The notes under the pieces were generated by a model. That model saw only the letters and a list, made by a program, of their open reading frames with translations. It did not search any database and was not told where the DNA came from. Position numbers and translations under genes: made by a program. From Lytechinus pictus (lineage: Eukaryota; Echinodermata; Echinoidea; Temnopleuroida; Toxopneustidae), in assembly GCF_037042905.1 (NCBI RefSeq), contig NC_087258.1:620001-684000 (forward strand): a stretch of DNA of 64,000 nucleotides. Reading direction: 5' to 3'. Position 1 is the first letter of the stretch, and each line of letters starts with the position of its first letter. Positions 11,293-25,807 of this stretch are shown here, piece by piece.

Positions 11293-12548
11293 CACCACAC
11301 ACGTTCTCTCGTTTGCTGTCAAACTTTCTATTCTTAAGATCTTATCCATTTCCTCTTTGCTTTAACAATGACCCTTATATTCTTCGAATCCTCTTCTGTA
11401 TCCTTCGCATTGTTACCTTGTTTTTTAACATAATTATTAACTTTCATCCCAATACCCTTTTCCTCTGTCTCAAACGTTTCCTATTGTTAGGTCCCTTTCG
11501 CACACGCCCTAAGAACCATCAACCCACATCTGTCACCGTACATATACATACATCAGCGTTCTATCCAACACACAAACCCACAATGTTCGACACACATAGA
11601 TTACTTTCATATTATTAAATATTTTTAGAAGCTGAGAACGTCTAAGCTCCATTCAAATAGAGAGCACGAAATGTAATGAAAAAGATAGAAACGTAGTCAG
11701 ATTATGAATTCAGGACACATTTGCGTTGCTTTTATACACTTTTATTACGCAAAAAAAACGTTTTTTGTAATAAATATAAATTTACAAAACAAATACGCGA
11801 TAAAATATATTTTTTAAACAATAGATGGAATCCATGCAGGGTTTAAATGGGAAAGGCTTCAGTACGTCTCTACCATTAATCTGTGAAATAAGAAACAGAA
11901 ATCATGATAAATGTAGTGAAATGAAGACTGGGATTCACTTATCATGACTACTCTTCTACATGTAGGATGAAATTACAGGGTCAAAATAATATAATAAAAC
12001 GACAAAAATTGAATAAAATATTTTTGAATTACTTTTACTTGACATTCTAATTGAAACTTCCATTTTCTAGTGTTTACTTTATTTACTGTTGTCGTTGAAT
12101 TTGGAACATGAACAAACAAACTAAAAATTAAATTACAGCAAAACAATTCGTATAGTAATCTGATACAGAATTCTAACCATTTGTCACACTTTCAAAACAA
12201 CAAATTATAGAAATGAAATACTTTGTTTTGACAACTCACGAGTATGTCCCATATTAATTACTTTGCTGAATCGTGTATGTTCACAGTTAAAAATAATAAA
12301 TAAATGACATTTTTTTGTTATTACATAATTTCTACAGTTTAACTATTTTTTTTTTTTTTTTTTTTTTTTTTTTGGGGGGGGGGGGCGAATATGCTAAGCA
12401 ATCATAATTTTTATGTGACACTTCCCGAATACGTCACTCAAACAAATGTAATGAACATGAAGGTTATTCGAAAAAATTGATAAATAAGTTAAAAAATAAA
12501 GAAACGAAAGTGCCTCAGTTGATATACGGGATGCATTTAAATTATTTT

Positions 12549-12554
12549 TTTATT
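12549..12554 (-). terminator. Candidate polyadenylation signal, gene B
   Basis: AATAAA on the minus strand about 240 nt past the stop codon. It lies in T-rich sequence, so chance occurrence is possible. Confidence 0.35.
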
Positions 12555-12789
12555 TACACTTGCCAAGTTCGTGACATTGGTTATAAAACAGTTAGTTTTT
12601 AAAGAAGAATAAAATGGCGTGGGCCTGTCGATGCGTTAGTTTGGGTATTTTTTATAATATCGGGCCTTCGTTGTTAATGTACAGCCATCATTTGCTAAAG
12701 GTTATCTCGGAACTATTATTTTTCTGTGTGCTATATTGTCGCATGAATTCTGATTGAAATGAGGGATGAATTGCCGTGACTATATTGCA

Positions 12790-12948
12790 CTAATTGACAT
12801 GCGGTATAAGTTTATTTATAATTATTTGAGTTTGTTCACATCTAGAAATATTGCTTTCTGGTAATGTCGTAATGGTTGTCTGCTCTGATGGATCCGTTGA
12901 AATGAAATAAGGATTGTAGGTGGTTGATTGGCTTCTTGAAGAGTGATC
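12790..12948 (-). CDS. Gene B exon 8: cytoplasmic tail and stop
   Basis: Phase 0 after acceptor CTATACAG: DHSSRSQSTTYNPYFISTDP, then SEQTTITTLPESNIS, ending KLIPHVN and TAG at 12790-12792. 52 residues, Ser/Thr-rich. The YNP element recurs in the gene D tail, supporting the frame. A possible AATAAA lies at 12549-12554 on this strand. Confidence 0.75.
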   Translation of the reverse strand, partial: DHSSRSQSTTYNPYFISTDPSEQTTITTLPESNISRCEQTQIIINKLIPHVN

Positions 12949-15900
12949 CTGTATAGTAAAACACAAATGTTCTTACCGTTTATATATATCAAATGTGTAT
13001 ACATCTACTCAATACATGTCACAAGAGTGTTTTTAACACAGTAAGCATAACTAAAACGTTTTCGTACGTGTGCTGTTTGCTGCCATCAACAGACGACCAA
13101 CAGATCATGCAAATTGTATATAGGGCCTTTTCACACGTGAATCTTGAATTCTCATTGTACTAATGATTGCTATTGTTGTCGTGACTTTGATTCTAAGATT
13201 CTAGTTCTGTTTTACACGTGCTAAATATTCGTCAATAGCCGTATTTTTCACTGGAATCATCATTCAAATTACGATTTCTTTTACCGTGTGAAAGGGCGGT
13301 TAGTCAAACTGTGAAGACATTTTTATTTCTTTCTTCTGCTACCATGATATGCATGACATTACTATGAGTTATTATGGTACCTTCACAAACAGTGTGCACA
13401 CGCGCCCTCACCCTCACACACACACACACACACCCTAGTTCGTTCCTTGGGCGTGAAGGGAATAAAGACATTCTTCCAGTCCAAACTGCATGGAATCTCT
13501 AACTTAACGACCCTAATATAGATGACATCTGCCCTTACATATACTTACATTTGTCATTACTTGTACTTACATGTACTATATTATCACCAATTGCCGAATG
13601 TGCTCTCCTGCGACCACGTCTAGAGCGAAGTATGGCCATCCAAAGGCAGCACAGGCAACATGTCACCGAACTAAGGAGAATGACAACACCACCGACTGTT
13701 CCTAAGATGATGAGAAGTGTATCTACAAGAAAAAAAATATACAAGTTTGAAGTAAATAAAAAATACAATATATAAAACAACGTAAGATACCATATAAATT
13801 CAAACGTAAGATACCATATAAATATTCCATGTTTGCGGAAGACAGGGGGTGATAAATTTTACTTTTTGGTTTTTAGGTTATAATACAGATTGGAATATGC
13901 CAAATTATTTAAGTTATTTGATATTATTAGGAAGCTTGTTCCTCAAAGTTTGTTCCATTCTCTCGAACAAATTATATCACCAAGGGTTTGAATTCTACAC
14001 GTATGTCACATAAAATAGCAAAGACTCGTTTTAATAGAGTAAAGGAAAAGCCTGCTAAAGCTTTTTTTAAAGACATTTTCAAAGCGTGAAAGTATTTTGC
14101 AAGTTGTGTTTTAAACTTATCAAAATCACATGATTTCCAAGACACTGAATTTCAAATTTACTTCTTCTTTGCTTTGCATACCTACCGACACTTTTTAATT
14201 TCTTTATCTTCGGTCTCTAATCTCCCCTTAAACATGTTAAAGTGACATTACAATTATAAAAGTGTATTTTAAACAAATGAAATCTTACACACACGAACTT
14301 CAGTTTGAAAAAATGAATCAAAATTACCACTTATCCTCCCAGGAGGCTCTTCAGTTGTCTGCGAATGATTCGCTTGGTGAGATGCAGATGATCTGGTGGT
14401 GGCAGGATGGGTGATTATATTGCTGGTCTTATCATGTGTTGTAGAGAAAGATATTGTCTCATCTTGTGAAAGGTTACTCCTATAAGGGTTGGAAGTTGTT
14501 TGTTCTCGAGTTGATAACCTGTGTTGTGGCGTGACAGAATAAGTTTTTGCTTGCTGTATCGTAGTAAAGCCTGTAACGTGCATTTCTTCTGAAGTAAGGA
14601 AATCTGTATGTGGTGTTGAATTGATATCGGCATGAATGATTTCTGTTGTTGAGGTCTTTTCTGTAATGCTATCACTTCTTGGTGTGCGTACTGATGTCAT
14701 GGTGGTATGTATGACTGGTGTTGAGTCTTGTCTTGTAGTTGCATCTATATTGGTGATGACCATTTGTCCTGTGGTAAGGATTTTTGTTGCTAATGTTTCT
14801 GGTGAAGTGATCCCGGACGAGTACATATGCTCTGTGGTAAGGGTGTCGGTTGTAGGGATTTGTGTTGTAGCACCATAGGTAGTAGGCATGTGCTCTGTGG
14901 TAAGGGTGTCGGTTGTAGGGATTTGTGTTGTAGCACCATACGTAGTAGGCATGTGCTCTGTGGTGAGGGTGTCTGTTGTAGGGATTTGTGTTGTAGCACC
15001 ATACGTAGTAGGCATGTGCTCTGTGGTAAGGGTGTCGGTTGTAGGGATTTGTGTTGTAGCACCATGGGTGGTAGGCATGTGCTCTGTGGTAAGGGTGTCG
15101 GTTGTAGGGATTTGTGTTGTAGCACCATAGGTAGTAGGCATGTGCTCTGTGGTGAAGGTGTCGGTTGTAGGGATTTGTGTTGCAGCACCATACGTAGTAG
15201 GCATGTGCTCTGTGGTAAGGGTGTCGGTTGTAGGGATTTGTGTTGTAGCACCATAGGTAGTAGGAATGTGCTCTGTGGGGAGGGTGTCTGTTGTTGGGAT
15301 TTGTGTTGCAGCACCATAGGTAGTAGACATGTGCTCTATGGTGAAGGTGTCTGCTGTGGGGATTTGTGTTGTAGTACTATACGTAGTAGACATGTGCTCT
15401 GTGGTAAGGGTGTCTGTCGTTGGTCTCTGTTTTGAAATAAAATGTTTATCGGTACTTAACATCTGTTCTTTAGTAATGACTTTTGTTGGTGATGTTTCTG
15501 GTGTGGTAAATTTTGCACTGAACTTCTGCTGTGGAGTGGGGATGTTTGTTGTAGGTGTATGTTTCGTAGTGATATACGTTGTAGTTGGTTTGTCTTTTGT
15601 TGGTGTCTCCATTGAAGTGATATCGGTATTAGGTATTTTCTCTGTAGTAGGAATATACGATGTTAATTCCTGTGTTGCAGGCATATCAGTTGTAATGATT
15701 TGCTCTGTAGTGGGCATATCTGTTCGAGCTTTCTGTGTTGTAGGAATAACATTTGTAGTAATTTGCTCTGTGATGGGAATGTATGTCGGTACTTTCGCGG
15801 TTATAGTTACTTTGGTTGTAGGCATTAGATTTGTAGTTAGAATATATGTTGTTGATGTTTGTGTTGTAAGAATATCAGTTCTTAGAATTTGCTCTGTACT

Positions 15901-18900
15901 TGGAATATCTGTCTTCTCTTTCTGTGTTGTAATGAAATCAGTAGTTGGCATTACTTTTGTAGTTGAAATATCTGTAGTTGATTTCTGTAATATAGGGAGA
16001 TCAGTTAAAGACATTTCTTCTGTAGTGAGAATATTCGTTGTTGACTCCTGTATTGTTGGAAAATCAGTTGTGTGCATTTGCTCTGTAATGGGAATATATG
16101 TTGCTGATTCTACTGTTGAAAGGATATCGATTGTAGGGAATTGTTCTGTGGTGGATATATAAGGTGTTGGTTCCTGTGTCGTAGGTAGATCGGTTGTGGG
16201 AACTCGTTCTGTTGGGGGAATATCTGTTGTTTTTTGTGTTGTCGGAATATCAGGTGCGTGCATTACCTCTGTAGTTGGAATATTTGTTGTTGATTCCTCT
16301 GTTAAAACTATATAGGTGGTAGGAATTTGTTTTGTTGCGGATCTATAAGGTGTTGGTTCCCGTGTTGTTGGGATATTGGTTGTGAAAACTTGCTCTGTAG
16401 TGGAAATATATGTTGATCGCTGTGTTGTTGAGATATTAGTTGTGGAAACTTGCTCTGTAGTAGGAGTATCAGTTGCGGACACTAGCTCTGTCGTGGGAAT
16501 ATTTGCTGTTGATTCCTCTGTTGTAAGAAAATCAGTGGTAGGAATTTGTTCAGTAGTTGATATATATGATGTTGGTTTCTGTGTTGTTGGGATATCGGTC
16601 GTGGAAACCTGCTCTGTAGCAGGAGTATAGGTTGTTACTCTCTGTGTTGGAGGAATATTAGTTGTTGACATTAGCTCAGTTGTAGGAAAATTTGTTGTTG
16701 CTCTTTGTTTTGTAGGAGTATCAGTTGTGGACACTAGCTCTGTCGTGGGAATATTTGCTGTTGATTCCTCTGTTGTAAGGCAATCAGTGGTAGGAATTTG
16801 CTCTGTAGTGGATATATATGTTGTTGCTTCCTGTGTCATACGAATATCAGTTGTGGGCATTAGCTCTGTAGTGGGAATGTTTATTGTTGAATCCTCTGCA
16901 GAAAGGAAATTGGTGGTAGGAATTTTTTTCTCCGTAGTGGACATGTATGATGCGGTATGTGTTGCTTGGATATCGGTTGTGGGTACTTTCTCTGTAGTAA
17001 GAATATATGTTGTTGCTTCCTGTGTTGTATGAATATCAGTTGTGGGCAATAGCTCAATTATGGGAATACCTGTTGTTGATTCATCTGTTGAAAGTATATC
17101 AGTGGTAGGAATTTGCTCTGTGGTGAATATGTAAGGTGTTGGCTCCTGTGTTGTGCGGATATCGGGTGTGGGAGCTTGCTCTGTAGTGGGAATATCTGTT
17201 GACTCCTGCGCTGCAGGGATATCAGGTGTGTGCACAAGCTCTGAAGTGGAAATGTCTGTTGCTGCTCTCAGTGTTGTATGAATATCATTTGTGGTCATTA
17301 GCTCAGTTATGGAAATACCTGTTGTTGATTCATCTGTTGAACGGACATCAGTGGTAGGAATTTTCTCTGCGGTGGATATATAATGAGTTGATTTATCTGT
17401 TGTAAGGATATGAGTGGTGGTGGGCATTTGCTCTGTAGAGGATATATATGATGTCGGTTCCTGTGTCGTTAAAGGGATGTTGGTTGTGGAAACCTGCTCT
17501 GTAGTAGGAATATCTGTTGTGGGCAATAGCTCTGAGGTTGGAACATTTGCTGTCGATTTCTCTGTTGTAAGGATATCAGTGGTTGTGGGAACTTGCTCTG
17601 TAGTGGCAATATTTGTAGTGGGCATTAGCTCAGAAGTTGGAATATATGTTGTTAATTTCTCTGTTGTAAGGACATAAGGGGTTGTGGCAACTTGCTCTGT
17701 ATTGGGAATGTCTGTTGATTCCTGCTTTGTAGCGATGTCAGTTGTGGGCATTGGCTCTGTTGTGGGAATATCTGTTGTTGATTCCTCAGGTGAAAGGATA
17801 TCAGTAGTTGTGGGAATTCGCTCTGTAGTGGATATATTTGATGTTGGCTTATGTGTTGTTCGGATATCGGATGTGGGAAAATATGTTGTGGGCATTGGTT
17901 TTGAAGTGGAATATGTTGTTGATTCCTCTGTTGTAAGGATATCAGTGGTTGTGGGAATTAGCTCCGAAGTGGATATATATGATGTTGGTTCCTGTGTCGT
18001 TGAAGGGTTATTGCTTGTGGGAACTTTCTCTGTAGTACGAATGTCTGTTGTGGACATTAGCTCTGCAGTGGGAATATATGTTGTTAATGTCTCTGTTGTA
18101 AGGAAATCAGTGGTTGTTGGAACTTTCTCTGTCGTGGATATATATGATTTTGGATCATGTGTTGTTCGGATATCGGTTGTGAAAACTTGTTCTGCTGTGT
18201 GAATATCTGTTGATCCCTGCGTTGTAGGGATATTAGTTGTGGGTATTGGCTCTGAACTCGAAATGCCTTTTGTTGCTCTATGCGTTGTAGGAATATCATT
18301 TGTGGGCATTAGCCCTTTCGTGGGAATATCTGTTGTTGATTCTTCTGCTGTAAGGATATCAGTGGTAGGAATTTGTTCTGTAGTTGATTTATATGATGTT
18401 GGTTTCTGTGTTGTTGGGATATCGGTCGTGGAAACATGCTCTGTAGCAGGAGTATATGTTGTAACTCTCTGTGTTGTAGGAATATTAGTTGTAGACATTA
18501 GCTCAGTTGTAGGAAAATCTGTTGTTGCTCTTTGTTTTGTAGGAATATCAGTTGTGGGCATTAGCTCTGTAGTGTAAAAATTTGTTGTTGATTTTTCTTC
18601 TGTAAGGATATCAGTGGTAGGAATTTGCTTTGTAGTTGATATATACGATGCTGGTTCATGTGCTGCTGTGGGCATTAGCTCTGCAGTTGGAATATTTGTT
18701 GTTAATTTCTCTGTTGTAAGGATATAAGTGGTTTTGACAACTTGCTCTGTAGTGGGAATGTCTGTTGATTCCTGCTTTGTAGCGATGTCAGTTGTGGGCA
18801 TTGGATCTGTTGTGGGAATATCTGTTGTTGTTTTTTGTGTTGTAGGAATATTAGTTGTGGGTATTAGCTCAGTTGTTGGAATATCTGTTGTTGATTCCTC

Positions 18901-21900
18901 AGGTGTAAGGATATCAGTAGTTGTGGGAATTTGCTCTGTAGTGGATATATATGAAGTTGGTTTCTGTGTTGTTGGGATATCGGTCGTGGAAACATGCTCT
19001 GTAGCAGGAGTATAGGTTGTTACTCTCTGTGTTGTAGGAATATTAGTTGTAGACATTAGCTCAGTCGTAGGAAAATCTGTTGTTGCTCTTTGTTTTGTAG
19101 GAATATCAGTTGTGGGCATTAGCTCTGAAGTGTAAAAATTTGTTGTTGATTTTTCTTCTGTAAGGATATCAGTGGTAGGAATTTGCTTTGTAGTTGATAT
19201 ATACGATGCTGGTTCATGTGCTGTTGAGGGCATTAGCTCTGCAGTTGGAATATTTGTTGTTAATTTCTCTGTTGTAAGGATATAAGTGGTTTTGACAACT
19301 TGCTCTGTAGTGGGAATGTCTGTTGATTCCTGCTTTGTAGCGATGTCAGTTGTGGGCATTGGATCTGTTGTGGGAATATCTGTTGTTGATTCCTCAGGTG
19401 TAAGGATATCAGTAGTTGTGGGAATTTGCTCTGTAGTGGATATATATGATGTTGGTTTCTGTGTTGTTCGGATATCGGATGTGGGAATATCTGTTGTTGA
19501 TTCCTCTGTTGTATGAATATCAGTTGTGGGCATTGGCTCTGAAGTTTCACGCGTATTTTTTGTAGTTACAGCGGATGTGGCTATTTGTTCTGTAAAAGGA
19601 AGGTCTGTTGGTAATATCAGTGTTGTGCTGATACCTGCTGAGGGACTTTGCTCGGTTGTAAGAATGTATGCTGTTGATAAATGTATTGTAGAAATATCAA
19701 TCGCGGGCAATTTATTCGTAGTGGGAATGTCTTTTGTTGGTTCCTGTGTTGTAGCTATGTCGGTTATGGCCATTTGATCCGTAGTGAGGATGTATGGAGT
19801 TGGTTTGTATGTGGTATGAATGTAAGTTGTGGGCATTCCCTCTGTTATGGCGCTTGTTGTTGATTTCTGCTTTGTAGAAATATCGGTAATGGGCATTTGC
19901 TGTGTAGTTGGTAGGTCTGTTGAAGATTCATGCGTTCTAGTAATATAGGTTTGATACATTTGTTCCTTAGTACGAATGTCTGTTGTTGATTGTTGTGTTG
20001 TTGCCTTCTGTGCTGCAGTGATATAAGTTGTAGAAAGTAGCCCTGTAGCAGTGATGTCTGTTGTTGGTTTCTGTGTCGTAATGGTATTAGTTGTGATCTT
20101 TTGTTGTGTACTAATGACGTCTGATGATGGATTCTGAGCTTCTGTTGTTTTGAACGACGTAATTCCATTGGTGTTTGAGGTAGTTCTAGCATCTGGGAAC
20201 AATAACATTGATGGAAATGATAATACAATCTATATTAATGTTAGTACGATATTTTTTAGACTGTTCAGCAAAAAAAAAATATGGACCAAAGTTAAGGGTC
20301 ATCCAGGGATAATGTTGATCACTCAATCAAATAACTACACACTGGAGCTTCAACAGAGAACTTTGTATAAATAAAAAAAATAATTGAAAGGAATAAAGTA
20401 CAAAATAACTAGAAAATATAACTATCTAAAAGTTCATATTTGCCTAAGGAAAGAAAGTTAGATGAAGTTGGTTTTAATAAGTATGAATACCTGAGCAAGA
20501 TATATGTACAAAACACGTCGATAAAGTTGATACAAGGTGCCTGGTACACATCACATGTAATCTATATACGACTACCAAGTGTATAGACACTAGTGTTAAA
20601 GTATGTTTTTTTCTCAAAATGTTGAAAGTAATTTTATTTGTGCGGTGACTATATCATCTGACACATTATTCTTCTACAGGTAAAACAAATAGTTGTATTC
20701 ATCATGATTTATTCAGTAATGAAATTCATACTTTCATTCTATAATGGATTGTCTTTTAATTCTAACGATTTTCTTTTAATTAGCATAAACCTATTTTAGG
20801 GCCAATTTCCCCATTATTCACATTAAAAGAAAATAACAATTTTACTTATTATTAACTTACCAAGTACACCAGTGGTCGGGTTAATGGTTGTTAATTGTTT
20901 CTCCGTCGTTGCCTTTATAGTCGTCGTTGGAGGAACTATTAAAGGGTGCATATCGGTTAAAAAAGACGTTTAAGACATTTTTATTTTCAAAAGGGATTTG
21001 AAAAAAAAAGGAGTTCTACTCATCAAGTTGCCTGCATCATTTATACTGCAATTATGTTGATCCATTACCATCCGGGGTCCACCAATAAAGAAGAATGATC
21101 TTTCTTTAAAATATCTCCCCGCAGAAAATCCGTTAGCAAATATCTCGAACTTAATAATAATTAAAAAAAATAATAATGATAATAATCAAATCATGTGGAA
21201 CCTTCGTGGAATGCAATACGAACTGTTTGGTAGAAAACTTTTACTTCACAAACCAATTTCGATTTACAAAATATATACAACTAATTCCAAACAATTTTGA
21301 AGTAAAGTTATAAATTAAAAAAAATCCGAGTTATAATATTATGCTAGAATTTGATACGGAGACCAATTGATGCTTGAATGGCCTCACAACCACTGGGGTG
21401 TCCATTATATATCATTTTTTTAATATGGATTATTTTGTTGTTGTTATTATTATTATCATCAAGATCATCATAATTGAAACATAACTATAACAGTAAGGTG
21501 CTGGATATGGAAAATTGTGCAAACATAAACCGATTAATTTACCTGAACAAATAACGTCATCAGACCATTCACCATCTTGGCATAATGCTGACGTCACGCC
21601 GTTGGAAACGGTACCATCGACACAACCCGCGAAGGCAACAGTCGAGCCATGTCTGTATGCCAGTGGCTTCAGAGGCAATACATTGGGCGGGACGAAACAT
21701 TTATCTGAAAGGAAAATAATAAACATCATCACTAGCATGTTTTTGAGTTTGTTTGTTTGTTTTTGTTCATTGTTTATTGTTTTATTTTGATCCTTTGGGA
21801 GGGCAAAAGTAATGTAAACTTTGAAAACATCATTCATTTTATCATTGCTACTTGCGCTTTTGCAAACTAACCTTCATCAATATCATCGGAGAATAGGGCA

Positions 21901-24900
21901 AGTTCAATGTCAAGATCTTGGTTAGATCAATTTCTCTTCGCAGGCATTCGCACATTACACTCAATAATAGGTAAATGTAATCATGTGACCTGTCTTTGTT
22001 TTATTTACTAAGGACAATATTATTATATATATGAATGTATACATGTATAATTCAAGAAAATAAATGTAATGCATTCTTGAGGAATGTATACCTAAACCTT
22101 AATCTATAGTTGAAGATTTGTTACCTACCTCTGCAAATTGGCAAATCAGGAGGATCCCATAAGCCGTAGCTACATATTGCTGTCTTTGTCCCCTCAAAAA
22201 CACCTTTATTCTGAGCACACTTGTATTTTATCTCTGTTCTATGCATATAGTAAACGCTTTCAGTCTCTTTAGTCGATTTGTCAAAATGTAGAACATCGGA
22301 ATCAACTGCAGGAACTGGACAAGGTGCTCAAAAATAAATTAGAAAATACACAGAAGTCTCTATAAATTATACTGAGTTAGAAATGCACAGCATTGCTTAT
22401 AAAACTATTTTGAATTAACTGACAGAGAAATTAGATTTTCATTTGAAAATAATTACGACAAATGAATTAGAATAATTTTGCTGACTGTGTTGATTTATTG
22501 ATTTACACAATCGCTGAATGGATCTCATTATACCATGCAAATCACAGCAGGATAGCCTAGAACAAAATGTTGGATCATAAAACCATCGAAAATAAGACTA
22601 AAATATGTATTTTGGGTAAGTTATGTTGAAATGATTTTAAACGAGTAGATATTTACACAATCTTGAGTAAAACCTTTAATTGCTGCTATATCAACCCCCC
22701 CCCCACACACACATGACAAATGTCTCACTCTGTAATATTAATTTTCTGTCTAATCTCATTTTAATCGCAACTTGTTTTTATTTTTTTTTCATCATGTTTG
22801 TTCATTGCGTGAAGTTTGATGTCAAACTTATTTGTCTTTTTTTTTCATATATCAAGTTTTATGATTTATGAATCGTGTAATCGTTCCGATGTATTAAGCT
22901 CTATGTAGAAGCGTTATATTATCATTGTTATTATCATTATTATTATACTGTATTTATAGTTGTAATCTTTTAATCAACTTCTTTTTCAGTCATTTTCATC
23001 ATCTTTGTTGATTGCCTGGAAGTTTTGATGTCACGCTTATTTGTTTTTGTCTTTTTATATATTAATTTTTACAATTCATCTTTTTAATTCAGTGGTCTAG
23101 ACTTAATTGATGTAGTTTGTAGAAGTTTATAGGTGTTTTTCCTAAATGTAATTTGTCATCAGTTACTTATGTTAGGACCCCATTGGAAATAGGCCATCTC
23201 GGCTTTCATGGGGTATCATGTCAAGGTATTTTTTTATACTTGATATTATTCATGTACTTGTTATATTTTACCTGACAAATACAATCCATCAATCAATCAA
23301 TCAATATACAAAATATAGTAAGCCATTTTACATGTACAGTACATTGGTCTATACATATGTGTTCAATTTAATAATGGTATTTATTTCATTAATACGTTGC
23401 AAGCATATGACAACCAGAAGGCTGCATTTGGCATGCTTACACGAATTCTAAACGATATTACTTCATAAGGGATAAGGGAAAGACATGTACAATAGAAAAA
23501 TAACATTATTAATTTACAAAATTTTGAAAACGAAAAATTACAATTAATTTTAAAACCTAATGAATTATTAATCCTAATCGTGTTTTTTATCGTAAAAACA
23601 TTTGTGTTAGCTCCATATCTTAATAACATACCATGGCATTTAGAAAGTGACGGATCTGGTAACCATACACCACCCCAACACAAACTAGTATGACGTCCTT
23701 CGTGTAAATATGATGATTCGCAGTCAATTAAAAGTATGAAAACTTCTTCATATTCAGCCTGGATAGGTGACACATACATACCAGGTACTGTTATCAATGG
23801 TGGTGTACAAACTGCAATAACGAAAATGAATGTTATCAAGATTAATACAGTATTACACAAGTAAAATGTGATGCTTGGATATGATGAAAATTAGCATGTG
23901 GCAATGCGATCTAAGATGATGTTGAAGTAATGAAAGTGATGAACCACAATATAGATGATAATACTGGTATAGGTTATTTGTAATATCGCACTTAGCAATC
24001 TTGTCTGGTTCTCAAGGAGCTCCTATATTACACCCATCAGAGGCGAATCCAGGATTTTTCAAAGTGGAGAGGGCACATTTTTTTGGGGGAAAAAATTGAC
24101 TAGAAAAAAAGGGGGGCTTCACTTTCAAAAGAGGGGGTACACCTATGTTTTAATGGCATTTTTCCATTACAAATTTTAATTTTGCTTCTTAAAGGGGGAC
24201 ACAGACCAGTTGCCCCCCCCCCCCCCCCCCCCCGATCCGCCAGTGACACCCGGTATTTTTGCTACATTGTAGTCCATGGATTCAGGTGAATTGACATTTG
24301 CTCCGGCGGCAATTGCTGCGATGGAAAATCAGCACATCTAACCTCAAAAACTAAATAAACCCTTATCCTTATCTTCACATTACTCTGAACCAAGAACTAA
24401 CCAATATTCCTAACTTTATCCCCATGCCTTGTAAGGTATTAAGATAGGAGCAAATGTTGCATTTTGTCTTATATTCGCACGGCAAGCAAATATGACTCTG
24501 ATTTGAACATATCCAAGAAACGTTCTAACGCAGAATAATGACAAAAATGTTAAAACTAAATTATCCGCGAAAATGTCCTTTGGAAACTTAATGTATTTTA
24601 AAGACGACTCGGCGATTTAAAATGATTTATAGGTCGGCGAACAAAGCCAGGTCATGAAGGTGTTTGTAATTTGGAATGGCGCGGTTGACGAGGTGATACG
24701 TCACAATGGTGCGCCAGACGGTATTGTTTATGCGCACAATGACAATAATTTATACTGGGCGCAAGGAGCGCTCATATTTTGGCGCGCGCGCCTAGGCGAA
24801 GGCGCGAAAAATCCTTCATTTTAGTCTTGGCTTTCAACGGAGATGAACGTCCAAAATATTCGCTTGTAATTTTTCTACAAAGTACAACGAGATCTACAAG

Positions 24901-25748
24901 AATTTTTGTTGAAACCATCATCGATCGGGAATCATCTTAATTTTGCTTAATGCAGCTGTAAATGCTGTCCGAATTACTTGAGGATTCTCTATTTCTTGCC
25001 TGGCCTAACGATTAACCGTCTGCTTTGAACCGAGTTTTATACGACGGTACCGTACGAGGAGCTACGCTACGTGTTGTCGCTATAGCTTAAGTATAACACT
25101 AGCGCTTAGCAGTAGCACTAGCAGTAGCAGATCGGCTGGGTCCTAGAACTTTTTGGTTTCAGCAACGATGAGAAATTGACTCGAGATGGAATTCCGTTCA
25201 ACGACGTACGGTCGACTGGGATTCATCATGATTACGACAATACACCAGACGGTGGACTGTACTGTTTCCAGAAGAAGAAGAAGATTATGAGTATTGAATG
25301 TTACGGTAGTCAGAGCCCGAGTCAGAGGTCCTACTACTACTAGCTCCCGAGACCGAGTATGATGCGAAGCCTGTGGCTTAGCCGAGGCAACGGTCTGGAT
25401 TAGCAGACGGAAAGGGGTCGGTACCAGACAATTTACAAGTTCCAGTCTCTGCAAGACCTAGCCTATCCGGTGAGTACGGAAGCAGGAATAGATCTAGGCT
25501 AGACTCAGTCTCAGTCTGGATTAGTGTTAGTAAAAATAGTACTACTAAAGTACTAGGCTAGTAGTAGTAGGCCTAGGCCTAACTTAATTAAGCCTATTGT
25601 TAATGTTAGTTAGGCTTGTTGAATGATCGAGGCCTGCTACAGAGTACAGTGCTAGTACAAGTAGTACTAGTGTCGGGGTGATTTGTAACTTGTGGAGTTT
25701 TCTTAGTTTAGACTAGCGCAAGTAGGCCTGCCTAGGCCTTAGTCTGAG

Positions 25749-25807
<59 letters not shown>

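Larger units (their letters stand above)
9387..12789. other. Spacer between genes A and B
   Basis: No credible exon found. It would include the gene A promoter (upstream of 9386 on the minus strand; no clear TATA element chosen) and the gene B 3' untranslated region. It contains C and G homopolymers near 10433 and 10868, a MITE at 11050-11292 and a T/G tract at 12343-12384. Confidence 0.6.

Noticed and set aside
14636-19863. Long plus-strand ORFs rich in Val, Cys, Ser over the gene B mucin exon
   Set aside because: They are shadows of the Thr-rich repeats on the other strand; no signal peptide, domain or splice context.
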